Notes: generated from the letters alone by a model not told the origin. A DNA stretch of 64,000 nt from JAYZDP01 sp036337765 (GCA_036337765.1 JAYZDP010000152.1:1-64000), one strand, 5' to 3'. Shown: positions 1-9,602, numbered from the stretch's first letter. A program made the numbers and translations.

Positions 1-20
1 CGAGTCGGTCGGATCATCGA

Positions 21-2459
21 ATGCGCAGAACAAGCCCAGGGAAGCGGAATCCCGAGGCCTGGGGGCCCCACTTCTTCAGCGTTTTCTCGACGCTGTGCGT
101 AATGACCGCGACGATCGGCGGCGTCGCCGAGGCTGCCGAGGCGATCCCCTCCACGCGGGCCTTTCTTGATCGCCACTGCGTCACCTGCCACGGCGATCGC
201 AAGACCGAGGCCGGCCTCTCGTTGGTCGCGCTGGATGCTGATCGGATCGGTCACCTTCGGCCCGAGATCGAGACCTGGGAGAAGGTGGCCCGCAAGCTCC
301 GCGAGCGCTCGATGCCCCCGCCCGGGCGCCCGCGCCCCGAGAATGCTGTCTACGAGGGCGTCGTCACCCCGATCGAGGCCGCCCTCGATCGCGCCTCCGA
401 CGCCCGTCCCGATCCCGGTCGGCCGCCGATTCACCGACTCAACCGGGCGGAGTACCGCAACGCGATCCGCGACCTTTTGGCGATCGACATCGATGAGCGG
501 GCACTGCTGCCTCCCGACGAGTCCGGCTACGGCTTCGACAACATCGCCGACGTGCTTTCGATCTCGCCGCTGCTACTCGATCGCTACATGGTGGCGGCCG
601 AGAAGATCAGCCGCCTGGCGTTGGGGTCACCCGAGCTCCGACCGACGATCGAGAAGTACACCATGCCCTACACCATGCGGCAGAACGGCCGCATGAGCGA
701 GCAGCTGCCGTTCGGATCGCGCGGCGGGATGGCCGTGCAGCACCACTTCCCTCTCGACGGCGAGTACGTCATCCGCCTCGCACTGCAACGCGCCTACGGC
801 AACGCGATCCGCGGCCTCGGAGTGCCGCACGAGCTCGAGCTCCGTCTGGACCGGGAGCGTATCGCCGAGTTCACGATCGGCGGCGACGGTGAGCGCGGCC
901 CCTGGGACACGGTCTCTCGGCCGACGATTTACGAACAGGTCGCCGACGACGAGATCGAAGTCCGCATCCGGGTGGCGGCGGGCACCCGCCTGGTCGGCGC
1001 GGCTTTCCTCGACACGCGGACGCTGCGGGAGGGTATCCGCGAGCCACGGCCGGGTGTCTCGAGCCTCGCCTACGCCTGGGATCGCAACTCGCCGATGGCG
1101 CTCGACTCGATCGAGATCCGCGGCCCCTACGGCGCCACCGCACACGGAGACACGGCGAGCCGCGCCGCGATTCTGACCTGCCGACCCGATGCGGTCGCCG
1201 CACAAGAGTCCTGCGCAGCCGAGATCCTCGGCGGACTGGCACGGCGTGCATTCCGCCGACCAATCGGCGACGAGGATCTCGACCCTCTGCTGGCGCTGTT
1301 CGCCAAGGGTCGTGAACGGGGCGGGTTCGAGGGCGGCATCGAGTTCGCGATGCGCGGCATCCTGATCGACCCCGAGTTCCTCTTCCGGCTCGAGCGTGAC
1401 CCAACCACCGTCGCGCCAGCGACCGCGTATCGGCTCACCGACCTCGAGCTCGCCTCGCGGCTGTCCTTCTTCCTCTGGAGCAGCATTCCAGACGACGAGC
1501 TCTTGGCGCTGGCCGAGGCAGATGCCCTCTCGAACGCCGAAACGCTCCGCGACCAGGTTGCGCGGATGTTGCGCGACCCGCGCTCCGAGGCGCTCATCGA
1601 CAACTTCTTCGGCCAGTGGCTGCTGCTGCGCAACATGCGCTCGGTCGCCCCCGACCCGGATGCCTTTCTCGACTTCGACGAGAACCTGCGCGAAGCGATG
1701 CAGCGCGAGACGCGGCTGTTTGTCGCCAATCAGGTGCGCGAGGATCGCAGCGTCACCGACCTGGTCGACGCCGACTACACCTACCTCAACGAGCGCCTCG
1801 CCCGGCACTACGGCATCGCGGGCGTCTACGGCAATCACTTCCGCCGCGTCCCGCTCGACGGCCGAGGACCGCGTACCGGTCTCCTGGGCCAGGGGAGCGT
1901 GCTGACGGTCACCTCCTACCCGAATCGCACGTCTCCGACCAAGCGCGGCCTGTGGGTTCTCGAGCACCTGCTCGGCGCGCCGCCGCCGCCCCCGCCGCCA
2001 GACGTCCCCAGCCGCGCCGATACCGAAGCGACGGCCACGGGTCAAGCCGTGTCGATGCGCGAGCGCCTGGACTTGCACCGCACCAACGCGGTCTGCGCGA
2101 GCTGCCACGCGCGCATGGACCCACTCGGCTTCGCGCTGGAGAACTACGACGGCATCGGCGCCTGGCGAGACGACCAAGGCGGAGCGCCGATCGATGCCAG
2201 CGCCGTCCTCGCGAACGGCACGGACTTCGAAGGGCCGGGCGGGCTGCGCCGGCTTCTCCTCGGCGAGAGGGATCGTTTCGCCGCGACCGTGACCGAAAAG
2301 CTCACGACCTACGCGCTCGGGCGCGGTCTCGAGTACTTCGACGCAGCGGCGATTCGCCGCATAGCGCGCCAGGCCGCCGTCCAGGACTATCGCTGGTCGG
2401 CGATCGTCGAGGGCATCGTCGAGTCGACGCCCTTCCAGATGAGGAGGTCGCAGGAATGA
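21..2459 (+). CDS. Exported multi-domain DUF1587/1595/1592/1588/1585 cytochrome-type protein
   Basis: This 812-residue protein has the planctomycete-type domain chain. After a long N-terminal export segment comes a c-type heme site CVTCH (residues 53-57). A DUF1587 block follows (HRLNRAEYRNAIRDLL), then DUF1595, DUF1592 (RLSFFLWSSIPDDELLALAE), DUF1588 with a second CASCH site (692-696) and C-terminal DUF1585. Families of this type are exported and usually sit beside a DUF1552 gene, as here; their biochemical role is unproven, and oxidative attack on polymers is a common inference. The stop overlaps the next start (ATGA), so the two genes are translationally coupled. The frame is open to the window edge, so the start at 21 is the first usable ATG and could be too short. 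The proline run at about 655-662 is an interdomain linker. Confidence 0.9.
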   Translation: MRRTSPGKRNPEAWGPHFFSVFSTLCVMTATIGGVAEAAEAIPSTRAFLDRHCVTCHGDRKTEAGLSLVALDADRIGHLRPEIETWEKVARKLRERSMPPPGRPRPENAVYEGVVTPIEAALDRASDARPDPGRPPIHRLNRAEYRNAIRDLLAIDIDERALLPPDESGYGFDNIADVLSISPLLLDRYMVAAEKISRLALGSPELRPTIEKYTMPYTMRQNGRMSEQLPFGSRGGMAVQHHFPLDGEYVIRLALQRAYGNAIRGLGVPHELELRLDRERIAEFTIGGDGERGPWDTVSRPTIYEQVADDEIEVRIRVAAGTRLVGAAFLDTRTLREGIREPRPGVSSLAYAWDRNSPMALDSIEIRGPYGATAHGDTASRAAILTCRPDAVAAQESCAAEILGGLARRAFRRPIGDEDLDPLLALFAKGRERGGFEGGIEFAMRGILIDPEFLFRLERDPTTVAPATAYRLTDLELASRLSFFLWSSIPDDELLALAEADALSNAETLRDQVARMLRDPRSEALIDNFFGQWLLLRNMRSVAPDPDAFLDFDENLREAMQRETRLFVANQVREDRSVTDLVDADYTYLNERLARHYGIAGVYGNHFRRVPLDGRGPRTGLLGQGSVLTVTSYPNRTSPTKRGLWVLEHLLGAPPPPPPPDVPSRADTEATATGQAVSMRERLDLHRTNAVCASCHARMDPLGFALENYDGIGAWRDDQGGAPIDASAVLANGTDFEGPGGLRRLLLGERDRFAATVTEKLTTYALGRGLEYFDAAAIRRIARQAAVQDYRWSAIVEGIVESTPFQMRRSQE

Positions 2460-3793
2460 TCGTCACCGGAAAGCACCTCTCGCGCCGCACCTTTCTGCGC
2501 GGGGCCGGCGTCAGCCTCGCGCTTCCGCTGCTCGACAGCATGGTCCCCGCATTCGGCGCGCCCGTCGCCAGGCCAGCGCGGCGTCTCGGCATCGTCTACG
2601 TTCCGAACGGCCTCTACATGCCGAACTGGACGCCCGCCGCCGACCGTCTCGAGATCACCCCGACACTCGTGCCCCTGGGACGCTTCAAGGACCAGATGGT
2701 CATGATCAGCGGGCTGTGCAGCGAGGAGGGCATCGCCCGACCCGGCGAGGGGGCCGGCGACCACGCTCGCGCCGCCGGTGCGTTCCTCACCGGCGTGCAC
2801 CCGAAAAAGACCGAGGGGTACGACGTGAGGGCCGGCATCTCGATGGACCAGATCGCCGCGCGCACCCTCGGGCAGCAGACGCAGCTGGCGTCGCTCGAGA
2901 TGTCGCTCGAGTCCTCCGATCGCGCCGGCGCCTGCGACCCCGGCTACACCTGCGTCTACGCCAACACTCTGTGCTGGTCCTCAGAGACCACCCCGCTGCC
3001 GATGTCGAGCAACCCGCGCGTGGTCTTCGAGCGCCTGTTCGGCACCAGTGGCTCGACCGATCCCAGCGCCTGGCTCGAAGCGCGGCGCCACGACCGCAGC
3101 CTCCTCGACATGGTCACCTCGAAGGTGGCGCGGCTGCGCGCCGACCTGGGACCGCGCGACCGGGTCAAGCTCGAGGAGTACCTCGACGCGGTGCGCGACG
3201 TGGAGCGCCGCATTCAGATGGCCGAGCAGAAGCCGGCGCGAGAGCTCCCACGAGTCGAGCAGCCGGCCGGTGCCCCCGACACCTACGTCGAGCACGCCAA
3301 GCTGATGTTCGATCTGCAGGTTCTCGCCTACCAGGCCGACCTGACTCGGGTCATCACGTTCATGATGGGAAGCGAGACTTCGAACCGCGCCTTCCCGGAG
3401 ATCGGCGTGCCGGACGCCCACCACGCGCTGTCGCATCACGGCAACGACCCGCTGCTCATCGAGAAGCTGAAGAGGGTCGATTCCTACATTACGCAGACCT
3501 TCGCCTACTACGTGAATCGGCTGGCTTCGACGCCGGACGGCGACGGGAGCCTGCTCGACCACATCGTGCTGCTGTACGGCAGCGGCATGAGCGACGGCAA
3601 CGTCCACAACCACCACGACCTGCCGACGCTGCTGCTCGGCGGGGGTGCCGGTCGGCTCGCCGGCGGGCGCCACATTCGCGCCCAGCCAGATACACCGAAC
3701 ACGAATCTGTTCCTCACGCTGCTCGACAAGCTCGACGTCCCGATCGACACCCTCGGCGACAGCACCGGCCGCCTGGAGTCGCTGACTGTCTAG
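2456..3793 (+). CDS. Tat-exported DUF1552 protein
   Basis: This 445-residue protein opens with a twin-arginine signal (SRRTFLRGAGVSLALPLL) and carries the DUF1552 body, including NGLYMPNWTP, a conserved central block ending in GSETSNRAFPE, and the C-terminal GSGMSDGNVHNHHDLPTLLL. DUF1552 proteins belong to the broad alkaline-phosphatase/sulfatase-like fold and are near-constant partners of DUF1592 cytochromes. Tat export implies folding, possibly with a cofactor, before secretion. The start ATG lies inside the upstream stop (ATGA). The frame is also open far upstream, but the twin-arginine signal and the overlap fix the start at 2456. A more distant paralogue lies at 30738-32129, also behind a DUF1592 gene. 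Substrate unknown. Confidence 0.9.
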   Translation: MIVTGKHLSRRTFLRGAGVSLALPLLDSMVPAFGAPVARPARRLGIVYVPNGLYMPNWTPAADRLEITPTLVPLGRFKDQMVMISGLCSEEGIARPGEGAGDHARAAGAFLTGVHPKKTEGYDVRAGISMDQIAARTLGQQTQLASLEMSLESSDRAGACDPGYTCVYANTLCWSSETTPLPMSSNPRVVFERLFGTSGSTDPSAWLEARRHDRSLLDMVTSKVARLRADLGPRDRVKLEEYLDAVRDVERRIQMAEQKPARELPRVEQPAGAPDTYVEHAKLMFDLQVLAYQADLTRVITFMMGSETSNRAFPEIGVPDAHHALSHHGNDPLLIEKLKRVDSYITQTFAYYVNRLASTPDGDGSLLDHIVLLYGSGMSDGNVHNHHDLPTLLLGGGAGRLAGGRHIRAQPDTPNTNLFLTLLDKLDVPIDTLGDSTGRLESLTV

Positions 3794-5222
3794 GATCTCG
3801 ATTGCGCCCCTGCTCCTGGGGCTCATCGCAGCAGCCGCATTTCCGGCCTCCGAGCCGCGACTCGTAGCCGCTGCCGAGCGGCAGGATGCTCGAGCCGTGC
3901 GAGAGCTTCTGGCAGCGGGCAGTAGCGCGGACGCGCGCCAGCCCGACGGCACGACGGCGCTGCACTGGGCGGCGCACTGGAACGACGTGCACATGCTGCG
4001 CGATCTCCTCGATGTCGGAGCCGACCCGAACGCGACTAACGAGCTTGGCGCTGCGCCTCTATGGCTGACGGCGCTGAACGCTAGCGCGAAGGCCGGCGGC
4101 CTGTTGCTCGCGGCGGGAGCCGATCCCAACGCGAGTCTGCCCAGCGGCGAGACGGTGCTCATGGCCGCTGCCCGCACCGGGAGCGTCGAGCTGGTCCAGG
4201 CGCTGCTCGAGGCCGGCGCCGACCCCGACTCCCAGACCCACTGGCGAGGACAGACCGCTCTGATGTGGGCTGCCGGCGAAGGGCACGCGGACTCCGTTGC
4301 GAGGCTCGTCCGTGCCGGCGCCGAGGTCGACGCCCGCTCGAATCACGGCGGCACGGCACTCCTGCTGGCGGCGCGGCGCGGCGACACGGCGACCGCCCGG
4401 GCCCTGCTGGAAGGCGGTGCGGACGTCGATGCGGGCGAGCCGGTGCTCGCGACAAATGCCCGCGTCGATGTCGACGAGTCGCAGACCTCGGGCCGCACGC
4501 CGCTGTTCATCGCCAGCGCCTCGATCGTCGCTACCAGCGGCTTCGAGTACGGCCTGGTCACCAAGCCCAGCGGCCACGAGGAGCTGGCGATCTTCCTGCT
4601 GGCAAACGGCGCCGATCCAAACCGCGCCGACAGCATCGGTAAAACGCCGCTGCACGCGGCGGCCGAGACCGGAAAGGCTCGGTTGGTCGAGGCACTCCTG
4701 ACGCACGGCGCCGATCCCGACGCCCGTCTGACGGCCGCGCCACCCCCACTACAGGGCGACTTCGTCGCCTACACGCGCTACGTCGGCGCGACGCCCCTGT
4801 GGCTCGCCGCCGCCGCTCGAACCCCCAACCCCGCCATCGTGCGAACCCTGGCCGCCGCCGGCGACCCGGAGCTCAAGGCCGACGACGGAACGACCCCGCT
4901 GATGGCGGCAGTCGGCATGGTGCAGAACGAGGCGCGCCTCGCGCCGGAGCCCGACGCGCTGGAGGTGGTCCGGATTCTCGTCGGTCTCGACATCGACATC
5001 AACGCCACCGACAACCGCGGGCGCACCGCGATGCACGGCGCGGCGCGGCTCGCCCGCAACGCCCTGATCCCGGTTCTGGTCGACCGAGGCGGTCTCGTCA
5101 GCGTCGCGGATCTCGCCGGCAAGACGCCGCTGGACGTCGGTACCGTGGCGCGTCCGCTGCACCCGGACACCGCGGCCCTGCTACGCAGCTTCGGTGCCAC
5201 CTCCGGCACTGGCGGTCGATAG
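3786..5222 (+). CDS. Exported ankyrin-repeat protein, probable CTG start
   Basis: About 478 residues, nearly all ankyrin repeats (TALHWAA, TPLWLTA, TVLMAAA, TPLHAAA and similar), so a protein-protein interaction scaffold. The first canonical start in frame is GTG at 3897, but that would cut the first repeat in half. The frame upstream is open and encodes a good Sec signal (ISIAPLLLGLIAAAAFPAS) followed by the rest of repeat 1 (LVAAAERQDARAV). No ATG, GTG or TTG exists between the in-frame TGA at 3783 and 3897. CTG at 3786 lies 7 nt after GGAG (3775-3778) and overlaps the stop of the DUF1552 gene, so I choose it. Exported ankyrin proteins are often encoded with DUF1592/DUF1552 genes, which suggests a shared complex. 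If CTG is wrong, ATC at 3795 or ATT at 3801 are the alternatives. Confidence 0.8.
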   Translation: MSRISIAPLLLGLIAAAAFPASEPRLVAAAERQDARAVRELLAAGSSADARQPDGTTALHWAAHWNDVHMLRDLLDVGADPNATNELGAAPLWLTALNASAKAGGLLLAAGADPNASLPSGETVLMAAARTGSVELVQALLEAGADPDSQTHWRGQTALMWAAGEGHADSVARLVRAGAEVDARSNHGGTALLLAARRGDTATARALLEGGADVDAGEPVLATNARVDVDESQTSGRTPLFIASASIVATSGFEYGLVTKPSGHEELAIFLLANGADPNRADSIGKTPLHAAAETGKARLVEALLTHGADPDARLTAAPPPLQGDFVAYTRYVGATPLWLAAAARTPNPAIVRTLAAAGDPELKADDGTTPLMAAVGMVQNEARLAPEPDALEVVRILVGLDIDINATDNRGRTAMHGAARLARNALIPVLVDRGGLVSVADLAGKTPLDVGTVARPLHPDTAALLRSFGATSGTGGR

Positions 5223-5581
5223 CGTCAGCCGAAGGTCTTGCCCGGGGCTACTCGGCCGGCTCCCGCCCGACTCCAGAACGTGAGCTCGCTGCCCGACCAG
5301 TCCTCGATCGAACAGCCCGCCATCCTCGTTGCAGCTGACGCCGCCGTCGAGCCGACGTCCCACGGATTGGGCATCACCAACGGCGAGCCGGGACATGAAG
5401 ATCAAGAAAATGCCTGCGAACCTCGGCAGTATCACTCATCAGCCGAGCGTACCCTGGCCTGCGCCCGCCGCGGACGGTGGGTTGCGGTCCGCAGACGGAC
5501 CGGGGAGGACCGCGTTGCGGTAGTGTCGCGGCGCCCGCTCGGGGAGGCCGGCGAACTACTCAACGCGCGAGAAAGAGGCTC
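5223..5581. other. Intergenic stretch without a recognisable gene
   Basis: No frame here shows a domain, a convincing start or a sensible composition. The only structure I see is the perfect inverted repeat at 5485-5502. The segment just before 5582 supplies the ribosome-binding site (GAGG) of the glyoxalase-fold gene. Confidence 0.5.
5485..5502. other. Perfect 7-bp inverted repeat (hairpin CGGTCCG-CAGA-CGGACCG)
   Basis: Seven complementary bases flank a four-base loop, about 80 nt before the glyoxalase-fold gene. There is no T tract, so it is not a classical intrinsic terminator. It could be a protein-binding site or a chance GC-rich hairpin. Confidence 0.3.
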
Positions 5582-5986
5582 ATGATCAAGATCGGCTCAC
5601 TGGAGCACACTGCAGTGGCGTATCGCGACACCAACGCAGCGGCCAAGTGGTTCTGTGACGTGCTGGGTTTCGAGGTGGTCCTCGAGGCCGTCCATCCGGC
5701 CCACGGCGTCAACCTCTACTTTCTCAAGGACCCCGCTGGCAAGGGCATGATCGAGATCATCCCGATGCCACAGTCCGACGACGACCGCCTCGGAGATATC
5801 CCGACCGCGCACGTACATCTGGCCTTCGACGTCGAGGACATGGAAGAGGCGGTCGCGGGCCTGCGCGCCAAAGGCGTCGAGATCGAAGGCGACATCACCG
5901 AGATGGGTCCCAACAAGCTGCTGTTCTTCCGCGATCCGGAAGGCGCACCTCTGCAGCTCGTGCAGCGGCCGCAGGCGCTGATCTAG
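5582..5986 (+). CDS. Glyoxalase/VOC-superfamily protein
   Basis: A 134-residue cytoplasmic protein with one glyoxalase/bleomycin-resistance fold: LEHTAVAYRDTNAAAKWF at the N-terminus, LGFEVV, AHVHLAFDVEDMEEAV in the middle, and LLFFRDPEGAPLQLVQ at the C-terminus. H10 (in LEHTAV), the histidines in AHVHLAF and the glutamine in LQLVQ are at typical metal-site positions. VOC proteins include lyases, isomerases, dioxygenases and resistance proteins, so the reaction cannot be read from sequence. The start is ATG at 5582 behind AAAGAGG. The gene stands alone on its strand between two gene-poor stretches, so context gives no substrate. Confidence 0.85.
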   Translation: MIKIGSLEHTAVAYRDTNAAAKWFCDVLGFEVVLEAVHPAHGVNLYFLKDPAGKGMIEIIPMPQSDDDRLGDIPTAHVHLAFDVEDMEEAVAGLRAKGVEIEGDITEMGPNKLLFFRDPEGAPLQLVQRPQALI

Positions 5987-6432
5987 TTTCGCGCTGTTCT
6001 GACAGCACGCGTTAACCCTCCGGGGCGTACCAGCGTCTATTCCTTGGAGGCACTGGCCGCCCGGGGTGCCCGCCGCCATCTTGCCCGGCGACGGCACCGG
6101 CTAGAGCCGGCCGAGATCTTTGTGGACGCGGTCTTTCTTGCGGCGAAGGAGAACCGCGTTGCGCCTTACGCCCGACGTGCGCCAAGTTCGATGAAGTCGA
6201 GCAGCTGGGCCCGCTCGCTAGCGCATGCGAGTCCTACCTTGCTTGCTGTCGTTATCTGGTTCTGACGCGGCGGCGTGATGATCCTACTCCCCGCTCAGTT
6301 TCCTGGTGCGCAAAGTGAACCGCGGGGGTGTCGTCCTGCACAACAGTCGGGTACAGGGCTAATGACCCCAGCCACCCACGGGCGCGGGTCGTCGAATAAG
6401 ATCGCTGACTCGACAATCCGAGGGAGGACGCC
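5987..6432. other. Intergenic stretch without a recognisable gene
   Basis: I see no domain or repeat in either strand. The short open frame at about 6044-6265 has no recognisable content. The end of the stretch holds a TAAGAT box (about 6395) and the GGGAGG ribosome-binding site of the following hydrolase gene. Confidence 0.5.
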
Positions 6433-7479
6433 ATGACCCATAGCCGCTCGACCAAGGCTCCAAGCCGCCTCGCCGTCGCGATGGCCTTCGCCATCGGACT
6501 GTGCGCGGGACTGCTGCACGCCGCCAATCCGATCGAGACCCCGACGCACCGCTTCACCGAGGTGCGCAACGGCATCTACCTCGCGCAGACCACCGCGCGC
6601 GTCTTCAACAGCAACGCCGTAGTCATCGTCAACGAAGACGACGTGGTGGTGATCGACTCCCACGTCACGCCCGCCAAGGGGCGACAGCTGCGCGCCGCCA
6701 TCACGGAGGCACTCACCGACAAGCCGATCTCGACGCTGATCAACTCCCACCACCACTGGGACCATGCGCACGGCAACCAGGTGTTCACCGACGTGCCGAT
6801 CATCGGGCACGAGTTCACCTACGAGAGGCTCGCGGGCGCGCCGCTCGACGAGATCACCTACATCAACGGGTTGCAGGGCAATGCTGCCACGCTCGAGCGA
6901 CTCGCCAAGCAGATCGAGGAGGCCGAGGACGACGACGAGCGCACCGGCCTCGAGGAGTACCTGGCGATGTTCGAGGCCCACGTCAGGGACTTCGACGAGA
7001 TCGCGCCGGTGCCGCCCGACATCGTGATGAGCCAGCGTACGACCCTGTTCCGCGGCAGCCGCGAGATCCAGATCATGTTCCTCGGCCGCGCCCACACCGG
7101 CGGCGACGTCTTCGTCTACTTTCCCCAGGACAAGCTGCTCTACACCGGCGACGCGGCCTTCAACGGCCCTTCGTACCTGGGTGACGGCTTCGTCGACGAG
7201 TGGCCCTCGACGCTCATGAACATGAAGAAGCTCGACTTCGACATCTTCGTGCCAGGCCACGGCCCCCCGGTCTCGGATCTGAGCCGCATCGACCTCGTTG
7301 CCGACTTTTACCGCGACCTGTGGGAGAAGACCGCCGAGATGCACGCCGCGGGCGTGAGCGCGCAAGAAGCGTCAAAGACCCTCGATCTGACCAATCACAC
7401 CAAAATCCCGATCAGCGAGGTTGGCCACAGCCTGATCTCGGTCGAGCGGATGTACTACCGCCTGTCCAATCCCGACTAG
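6433..7479 (+). CDS. Exported metallo-beta-lactamase-fold hydrolase
   Basis: A 348-residue protein with a signal peptide (AMAFAIGLCAGLLHA) and an MBL fold. The zinc motif HxHxDH is H106-H-H108-W-D110-H111. Later ligands are seen in GRAHTGGD and YTGDAAF, and the C-terminal histidine in PGHGPP. These indicate a two-zinc periplasmic hydrolase; the substrate is not readable. A long acidic helical insert (about residues 160-195) lies between the metal motifs. A clear paralogue is at 47868-48902, sharing blocks such as FVYFPQDKLLYTGDAAF and the NPIETPTHR/EPIETDTHR N-terminus. SD GGGAGG precedes the ATG. It converges on the aldolase gene at 7538. Confidence 0.88.
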   Translation: MTHSRSTKAPSRLAVAMAFAIGLCAGLLHAANPIETPTHRFTEVRNGIYLAQTTARVFNSNAVVIVNEDDVVVIDSHVTPAKGRQLRAAITEALTDKPISTLINSHHHWDHAHGNQVFTDVPIIGHEFTYERLAGAPLDEITYINGLQGNAATLERLAKQIEEAEDDDERTGLEEYLAMFEAHVRDFDEIAPVPPDIVMSQRTTLFRGSREIQIMFLGRAHTGGDVFVYFPQDKLLYTGDAAFNGPSYLGDGFVDEWPSTLMNMKKLDFDIFVPGHGPPVSDLSRIDLVADFYRDLWEKTAEMHAAGVSAQEASKTLDLTNHTKIPISEVGHSLISVERMYYRLSNPD

Positions 7480-7537
7480 CCTTCGATCAGGCGGTCTTGC
7501 CGTGGTCGACCTCGGCGAGGCCGCGTCTGTCTGTAGT

Positions 7538-8314
7538 TCATGCCCCACCTGCCTGCTCGCGATACTCCGCGAAGCGCTCGTTGACGAAACGGATACCGAA
7601 GCCCAGGGGGCTCCCGACCACCAAGAAACGGAACCCCCAGTCGACTTTCTGGCGGATCTCCTCCGGGTTCATGAGAATCGTGCCGATGATCTTGCCGGAG
7701 CCTTCGGCGCGCTTGGGCATCTCCTCCATGATGGCCTGCAGCTTCGAGTTCTGCATGTCGGCGGTGATCCCCATCGACGCCGACAGATCCATCGGCCCGA
7801 TGAAGAGGACCTCGAAGCCCTCGACCGCCAGAATGTCGTCGATCTGCTCGTAGGCCTCGAGCGACTCCATCTGCAGACACAGCACGGTCTCGTCGTTGGC
7901 CGTGCGGATGACCTCCGGGAAGCTCTCGTTGGCAAGAGCGGCCCAGTGCGGGGAGATACCCCGATTGCCCAACGGCGGATAGCGCGCGTACTCGACGGCA
8001 CGCTTCGCCTCCTCGACGTTGGCCACCTGCGGCACCATGACCGCCACCGCGCCCGCGTCGTAGGCCTTCTTGATGTGTGCAGGGTCGTTCCAAGGCACCC
8101 GGACCATCGGTGCAACGCCCTGCTGGCGCAGCACGATCGGGATCATCTCCAGGTCCTGAGGCCCGGCGGCCGAGTGCTCCTGGTCGATCCAGATGAAGTC
8201 GGCCTTGCAGTGATACGCGAGCGCCGTCGCGATCCGGATGTCGTGTGCCGGCAACGCGGTGCCGAGCACCAGACGACCCTCCTCGATCTTCTTCCTCAGC
8301 GGATTCGGGTACAC
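7538..8314 (-). CDS. HpcH/HpaI-family aldolase
   Basis: A 258-residue cytoplasmic enzyme of the HpcH/HpaI aldolase/citrate lyase family, class II metal-dependent aldolases that cleave 4-hydroxy-2-oxo acids to pyruvate plus an aldehyde. Family marks are WIDQEH with the likely catalytic base H47, the arginine in PMVRVPW, the EYARYPPLGNRG loop and the metal region LCLQMES, followed by FIGPMDLSASMG. The start is GTG at 8314, only 3 nt after the stop of the CoA-transferase gene, so it is the last gene of the long minus-strand run. The pairing with a CaiB-type transferase suggests degradation of a carboxylic acid through a CoA ester and a C-C cleavage. Confidence 0.88.
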   Translation of the reverse strand: MYPNPLRKKIEEGRLVLGTALPAHDIRIATALAYHCKADFIWIDQEHSAAGPQDLEMIPIVLRQQGVAPMVRVPWNDPAHIKKAYDAGAVAVMVPQVANVEEAKRAVEYARYPPLGNRGISPHWAALANESFPEVIRTANDETVLCLQMESLEAYEQIDDILAVEGFEVLFIGPMDLSASMGITADMQNSKLQAIMEEMPKRAEGSGKIIGTILMNPEEIRQKVDWGFRFLVVGSPLGFGIRFVNERFAEYREQAGGA

Positions 8315-8317
8315 GGC

Positions 8318-9544
8318 TCAGGCCTCCGTGAGGCGGGCGCGATCGACCATCTCGCGTCCCACGACACCTTCCGCCCGCAGCCCGTCGAGCTCATCACCCG
8401 ACAGACCGAGATCGGCGGCGAGCACCTCGTCGGTGTGCTCACCGAGTAGGGGCGCGGCCTCGACATCGACCTCGCCCTTCGAGAAGCGCGGCCCCCAACC
8501 TAAGAGGCGCACATCACCATGGTCCTTGTGCGTGACTTCGTGGATGAAGCCGCGCTCGATCAGATGGGGATCGCTGAACAGATCGTGGGTCTCGTACACG
8601 GCGCTCGCACACGCGCCGGACTCGGACAGGATCTCCATGCACTCGTGCTTGGTGTGCTGTTCGGTCCAGGCTCGGATCTCCGCCGACAGCTCGTTGCCGT
8701 TCTCCATCCTCAGATCGGGAGTCGCGAAGCGCGGATCGCTCTCGAGCTCGGGTCTCTCGATGGCGCTGCACACGGCCGCATACATGCGCGGGTTGACGGC
8801 CATGATGTAGACGTAGTCGTTCGGCCCACCGGGAGAACACGGATACAGCGACAGCAGCGGGTGCTCGCCGTTGCCGGTACGCGGCGTCGGCACCTCACCG
8901 TACTGGGTGCGAGAAATGGCGGTGCGCAGGTAGTAGGTCATCGCCTCCTGCATCGACAGCTCGACCAGCTCGCCTTCGCCGGTGCGCAGCTTCTGCGCCC
9001 AGGCGGCGACCACCGCCAGTGCCGCCTGGACGCCTGTTCCGGCGTCCCCCATGGTGGCTCCAGGTCGCATCGGCGGGCCGTCGGCCTCACCGGTCACCGA
9101 GAAGGCGCCGGCGGCGGCCTGCGCCACCATGTCCATCGACTTGTAGTGCCCCCGCGGTCCGCTCGTTCCCCAGCCCTTGATGCGGACGTAAATGATGTCG
9201 TCGCGCAGCGCCTTCAGTGTGTCGTAGCCGAGCTCGAGCTTCTCGATCACGCCGGGCCCGTAGTTCTCGATGAAGACGTCGTAGTGCGGCACCATCCTGA
9301 GCAGGAGATCCCGCCCCTCCGTCGAGCGCAGGTTGAGCGTCACGCTGCGCTTGTTGGAGTTCCAGTTGACGAAGTACTCGCTGTCGATATCCTCGGCACC
9401 CGCCACGTGACGGCCGGGATCGCCAGTCGTCGGCGGTTCGACCTTCACCACGTCGGCTCCCAGCCAGGCCAAGGCCTGGGTGCACGAGGGCCCAGCCTCG
9501 AAATGGGTCATGTCCAGCACGCGCATTCCGTCCAGAGCAGCCAT
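8318..9544 (-). CDS. CaiB/BaiF family CoA-transferase
   Basis: A 408-residue class III CoA-transferase. The N-terminus (MRVLDMTHFEAGPSCTQ, LGADVVKVEPP, DPGRHV) and the block SNKRSVTLNL are typical. The catalytic aspartate is D167 in ATMGDAGTG. Such enzymes move CoA between carboxylic acids through an aspartyl-CoA thioester. It is followed after 3 nt by the aldolase gene and lies 58 nt downstream of the beta-propeller cytochrome gene, so it probably belongs to the same transcript. The acid substrate is unknown. A second, clearly divergent CaiB-type gene lies at 19010-20236; they are not recent duplicates. Confidence 0.9.
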   Translation of the reverse strand: MAALDGMRVLDMTHFEAGPSCTQALAWLGADVVKVEPPTTGDPGRHVAGAEDIDSEYFVNWNSNKRSVTLNLRSTEGRDLLLRMVPHYDVFIENYGPGVIEKLELGYDTLKALRDDIIYVRIKGWGTSGPRGHYKSMDMVAQAAAGAFSVTGEADGPPMRPGATMGDAGTGVQAALAVVAAWAQKLRTGEGELVELSMQEAMTYYLRTAISRTQYGEVPTPRTGNGEHPLLSLYPCSPGGPNDYVYIMAVNPRMYAAVCSAIERPELESDPRFATPDLRMENGNELSAEIRAWTEQHTKHECMEILSESGACASAVYETHDLFSDPHLIERGFIHEVTHKDHGDVRLLGWGPRFSKGEVDVEAAPLLGEHTDEVLAADLGLSGDELDGLRAEGVVGREMVDRARLTEA

Positions 9545-9602
9545 GCAACCCCCTCCCGAGTGGAAACGGACTATACGGGACCCGACAGCCTTTCAGGACC
9601 GC

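Noticed and set aside
627..2177. Long open frame on the minus strand opposite the first DUF1592 gene
   Set aside because: GC-rich shadow frame with arginine/valine-rich meaningless translation; the plus strand shows clear domains.
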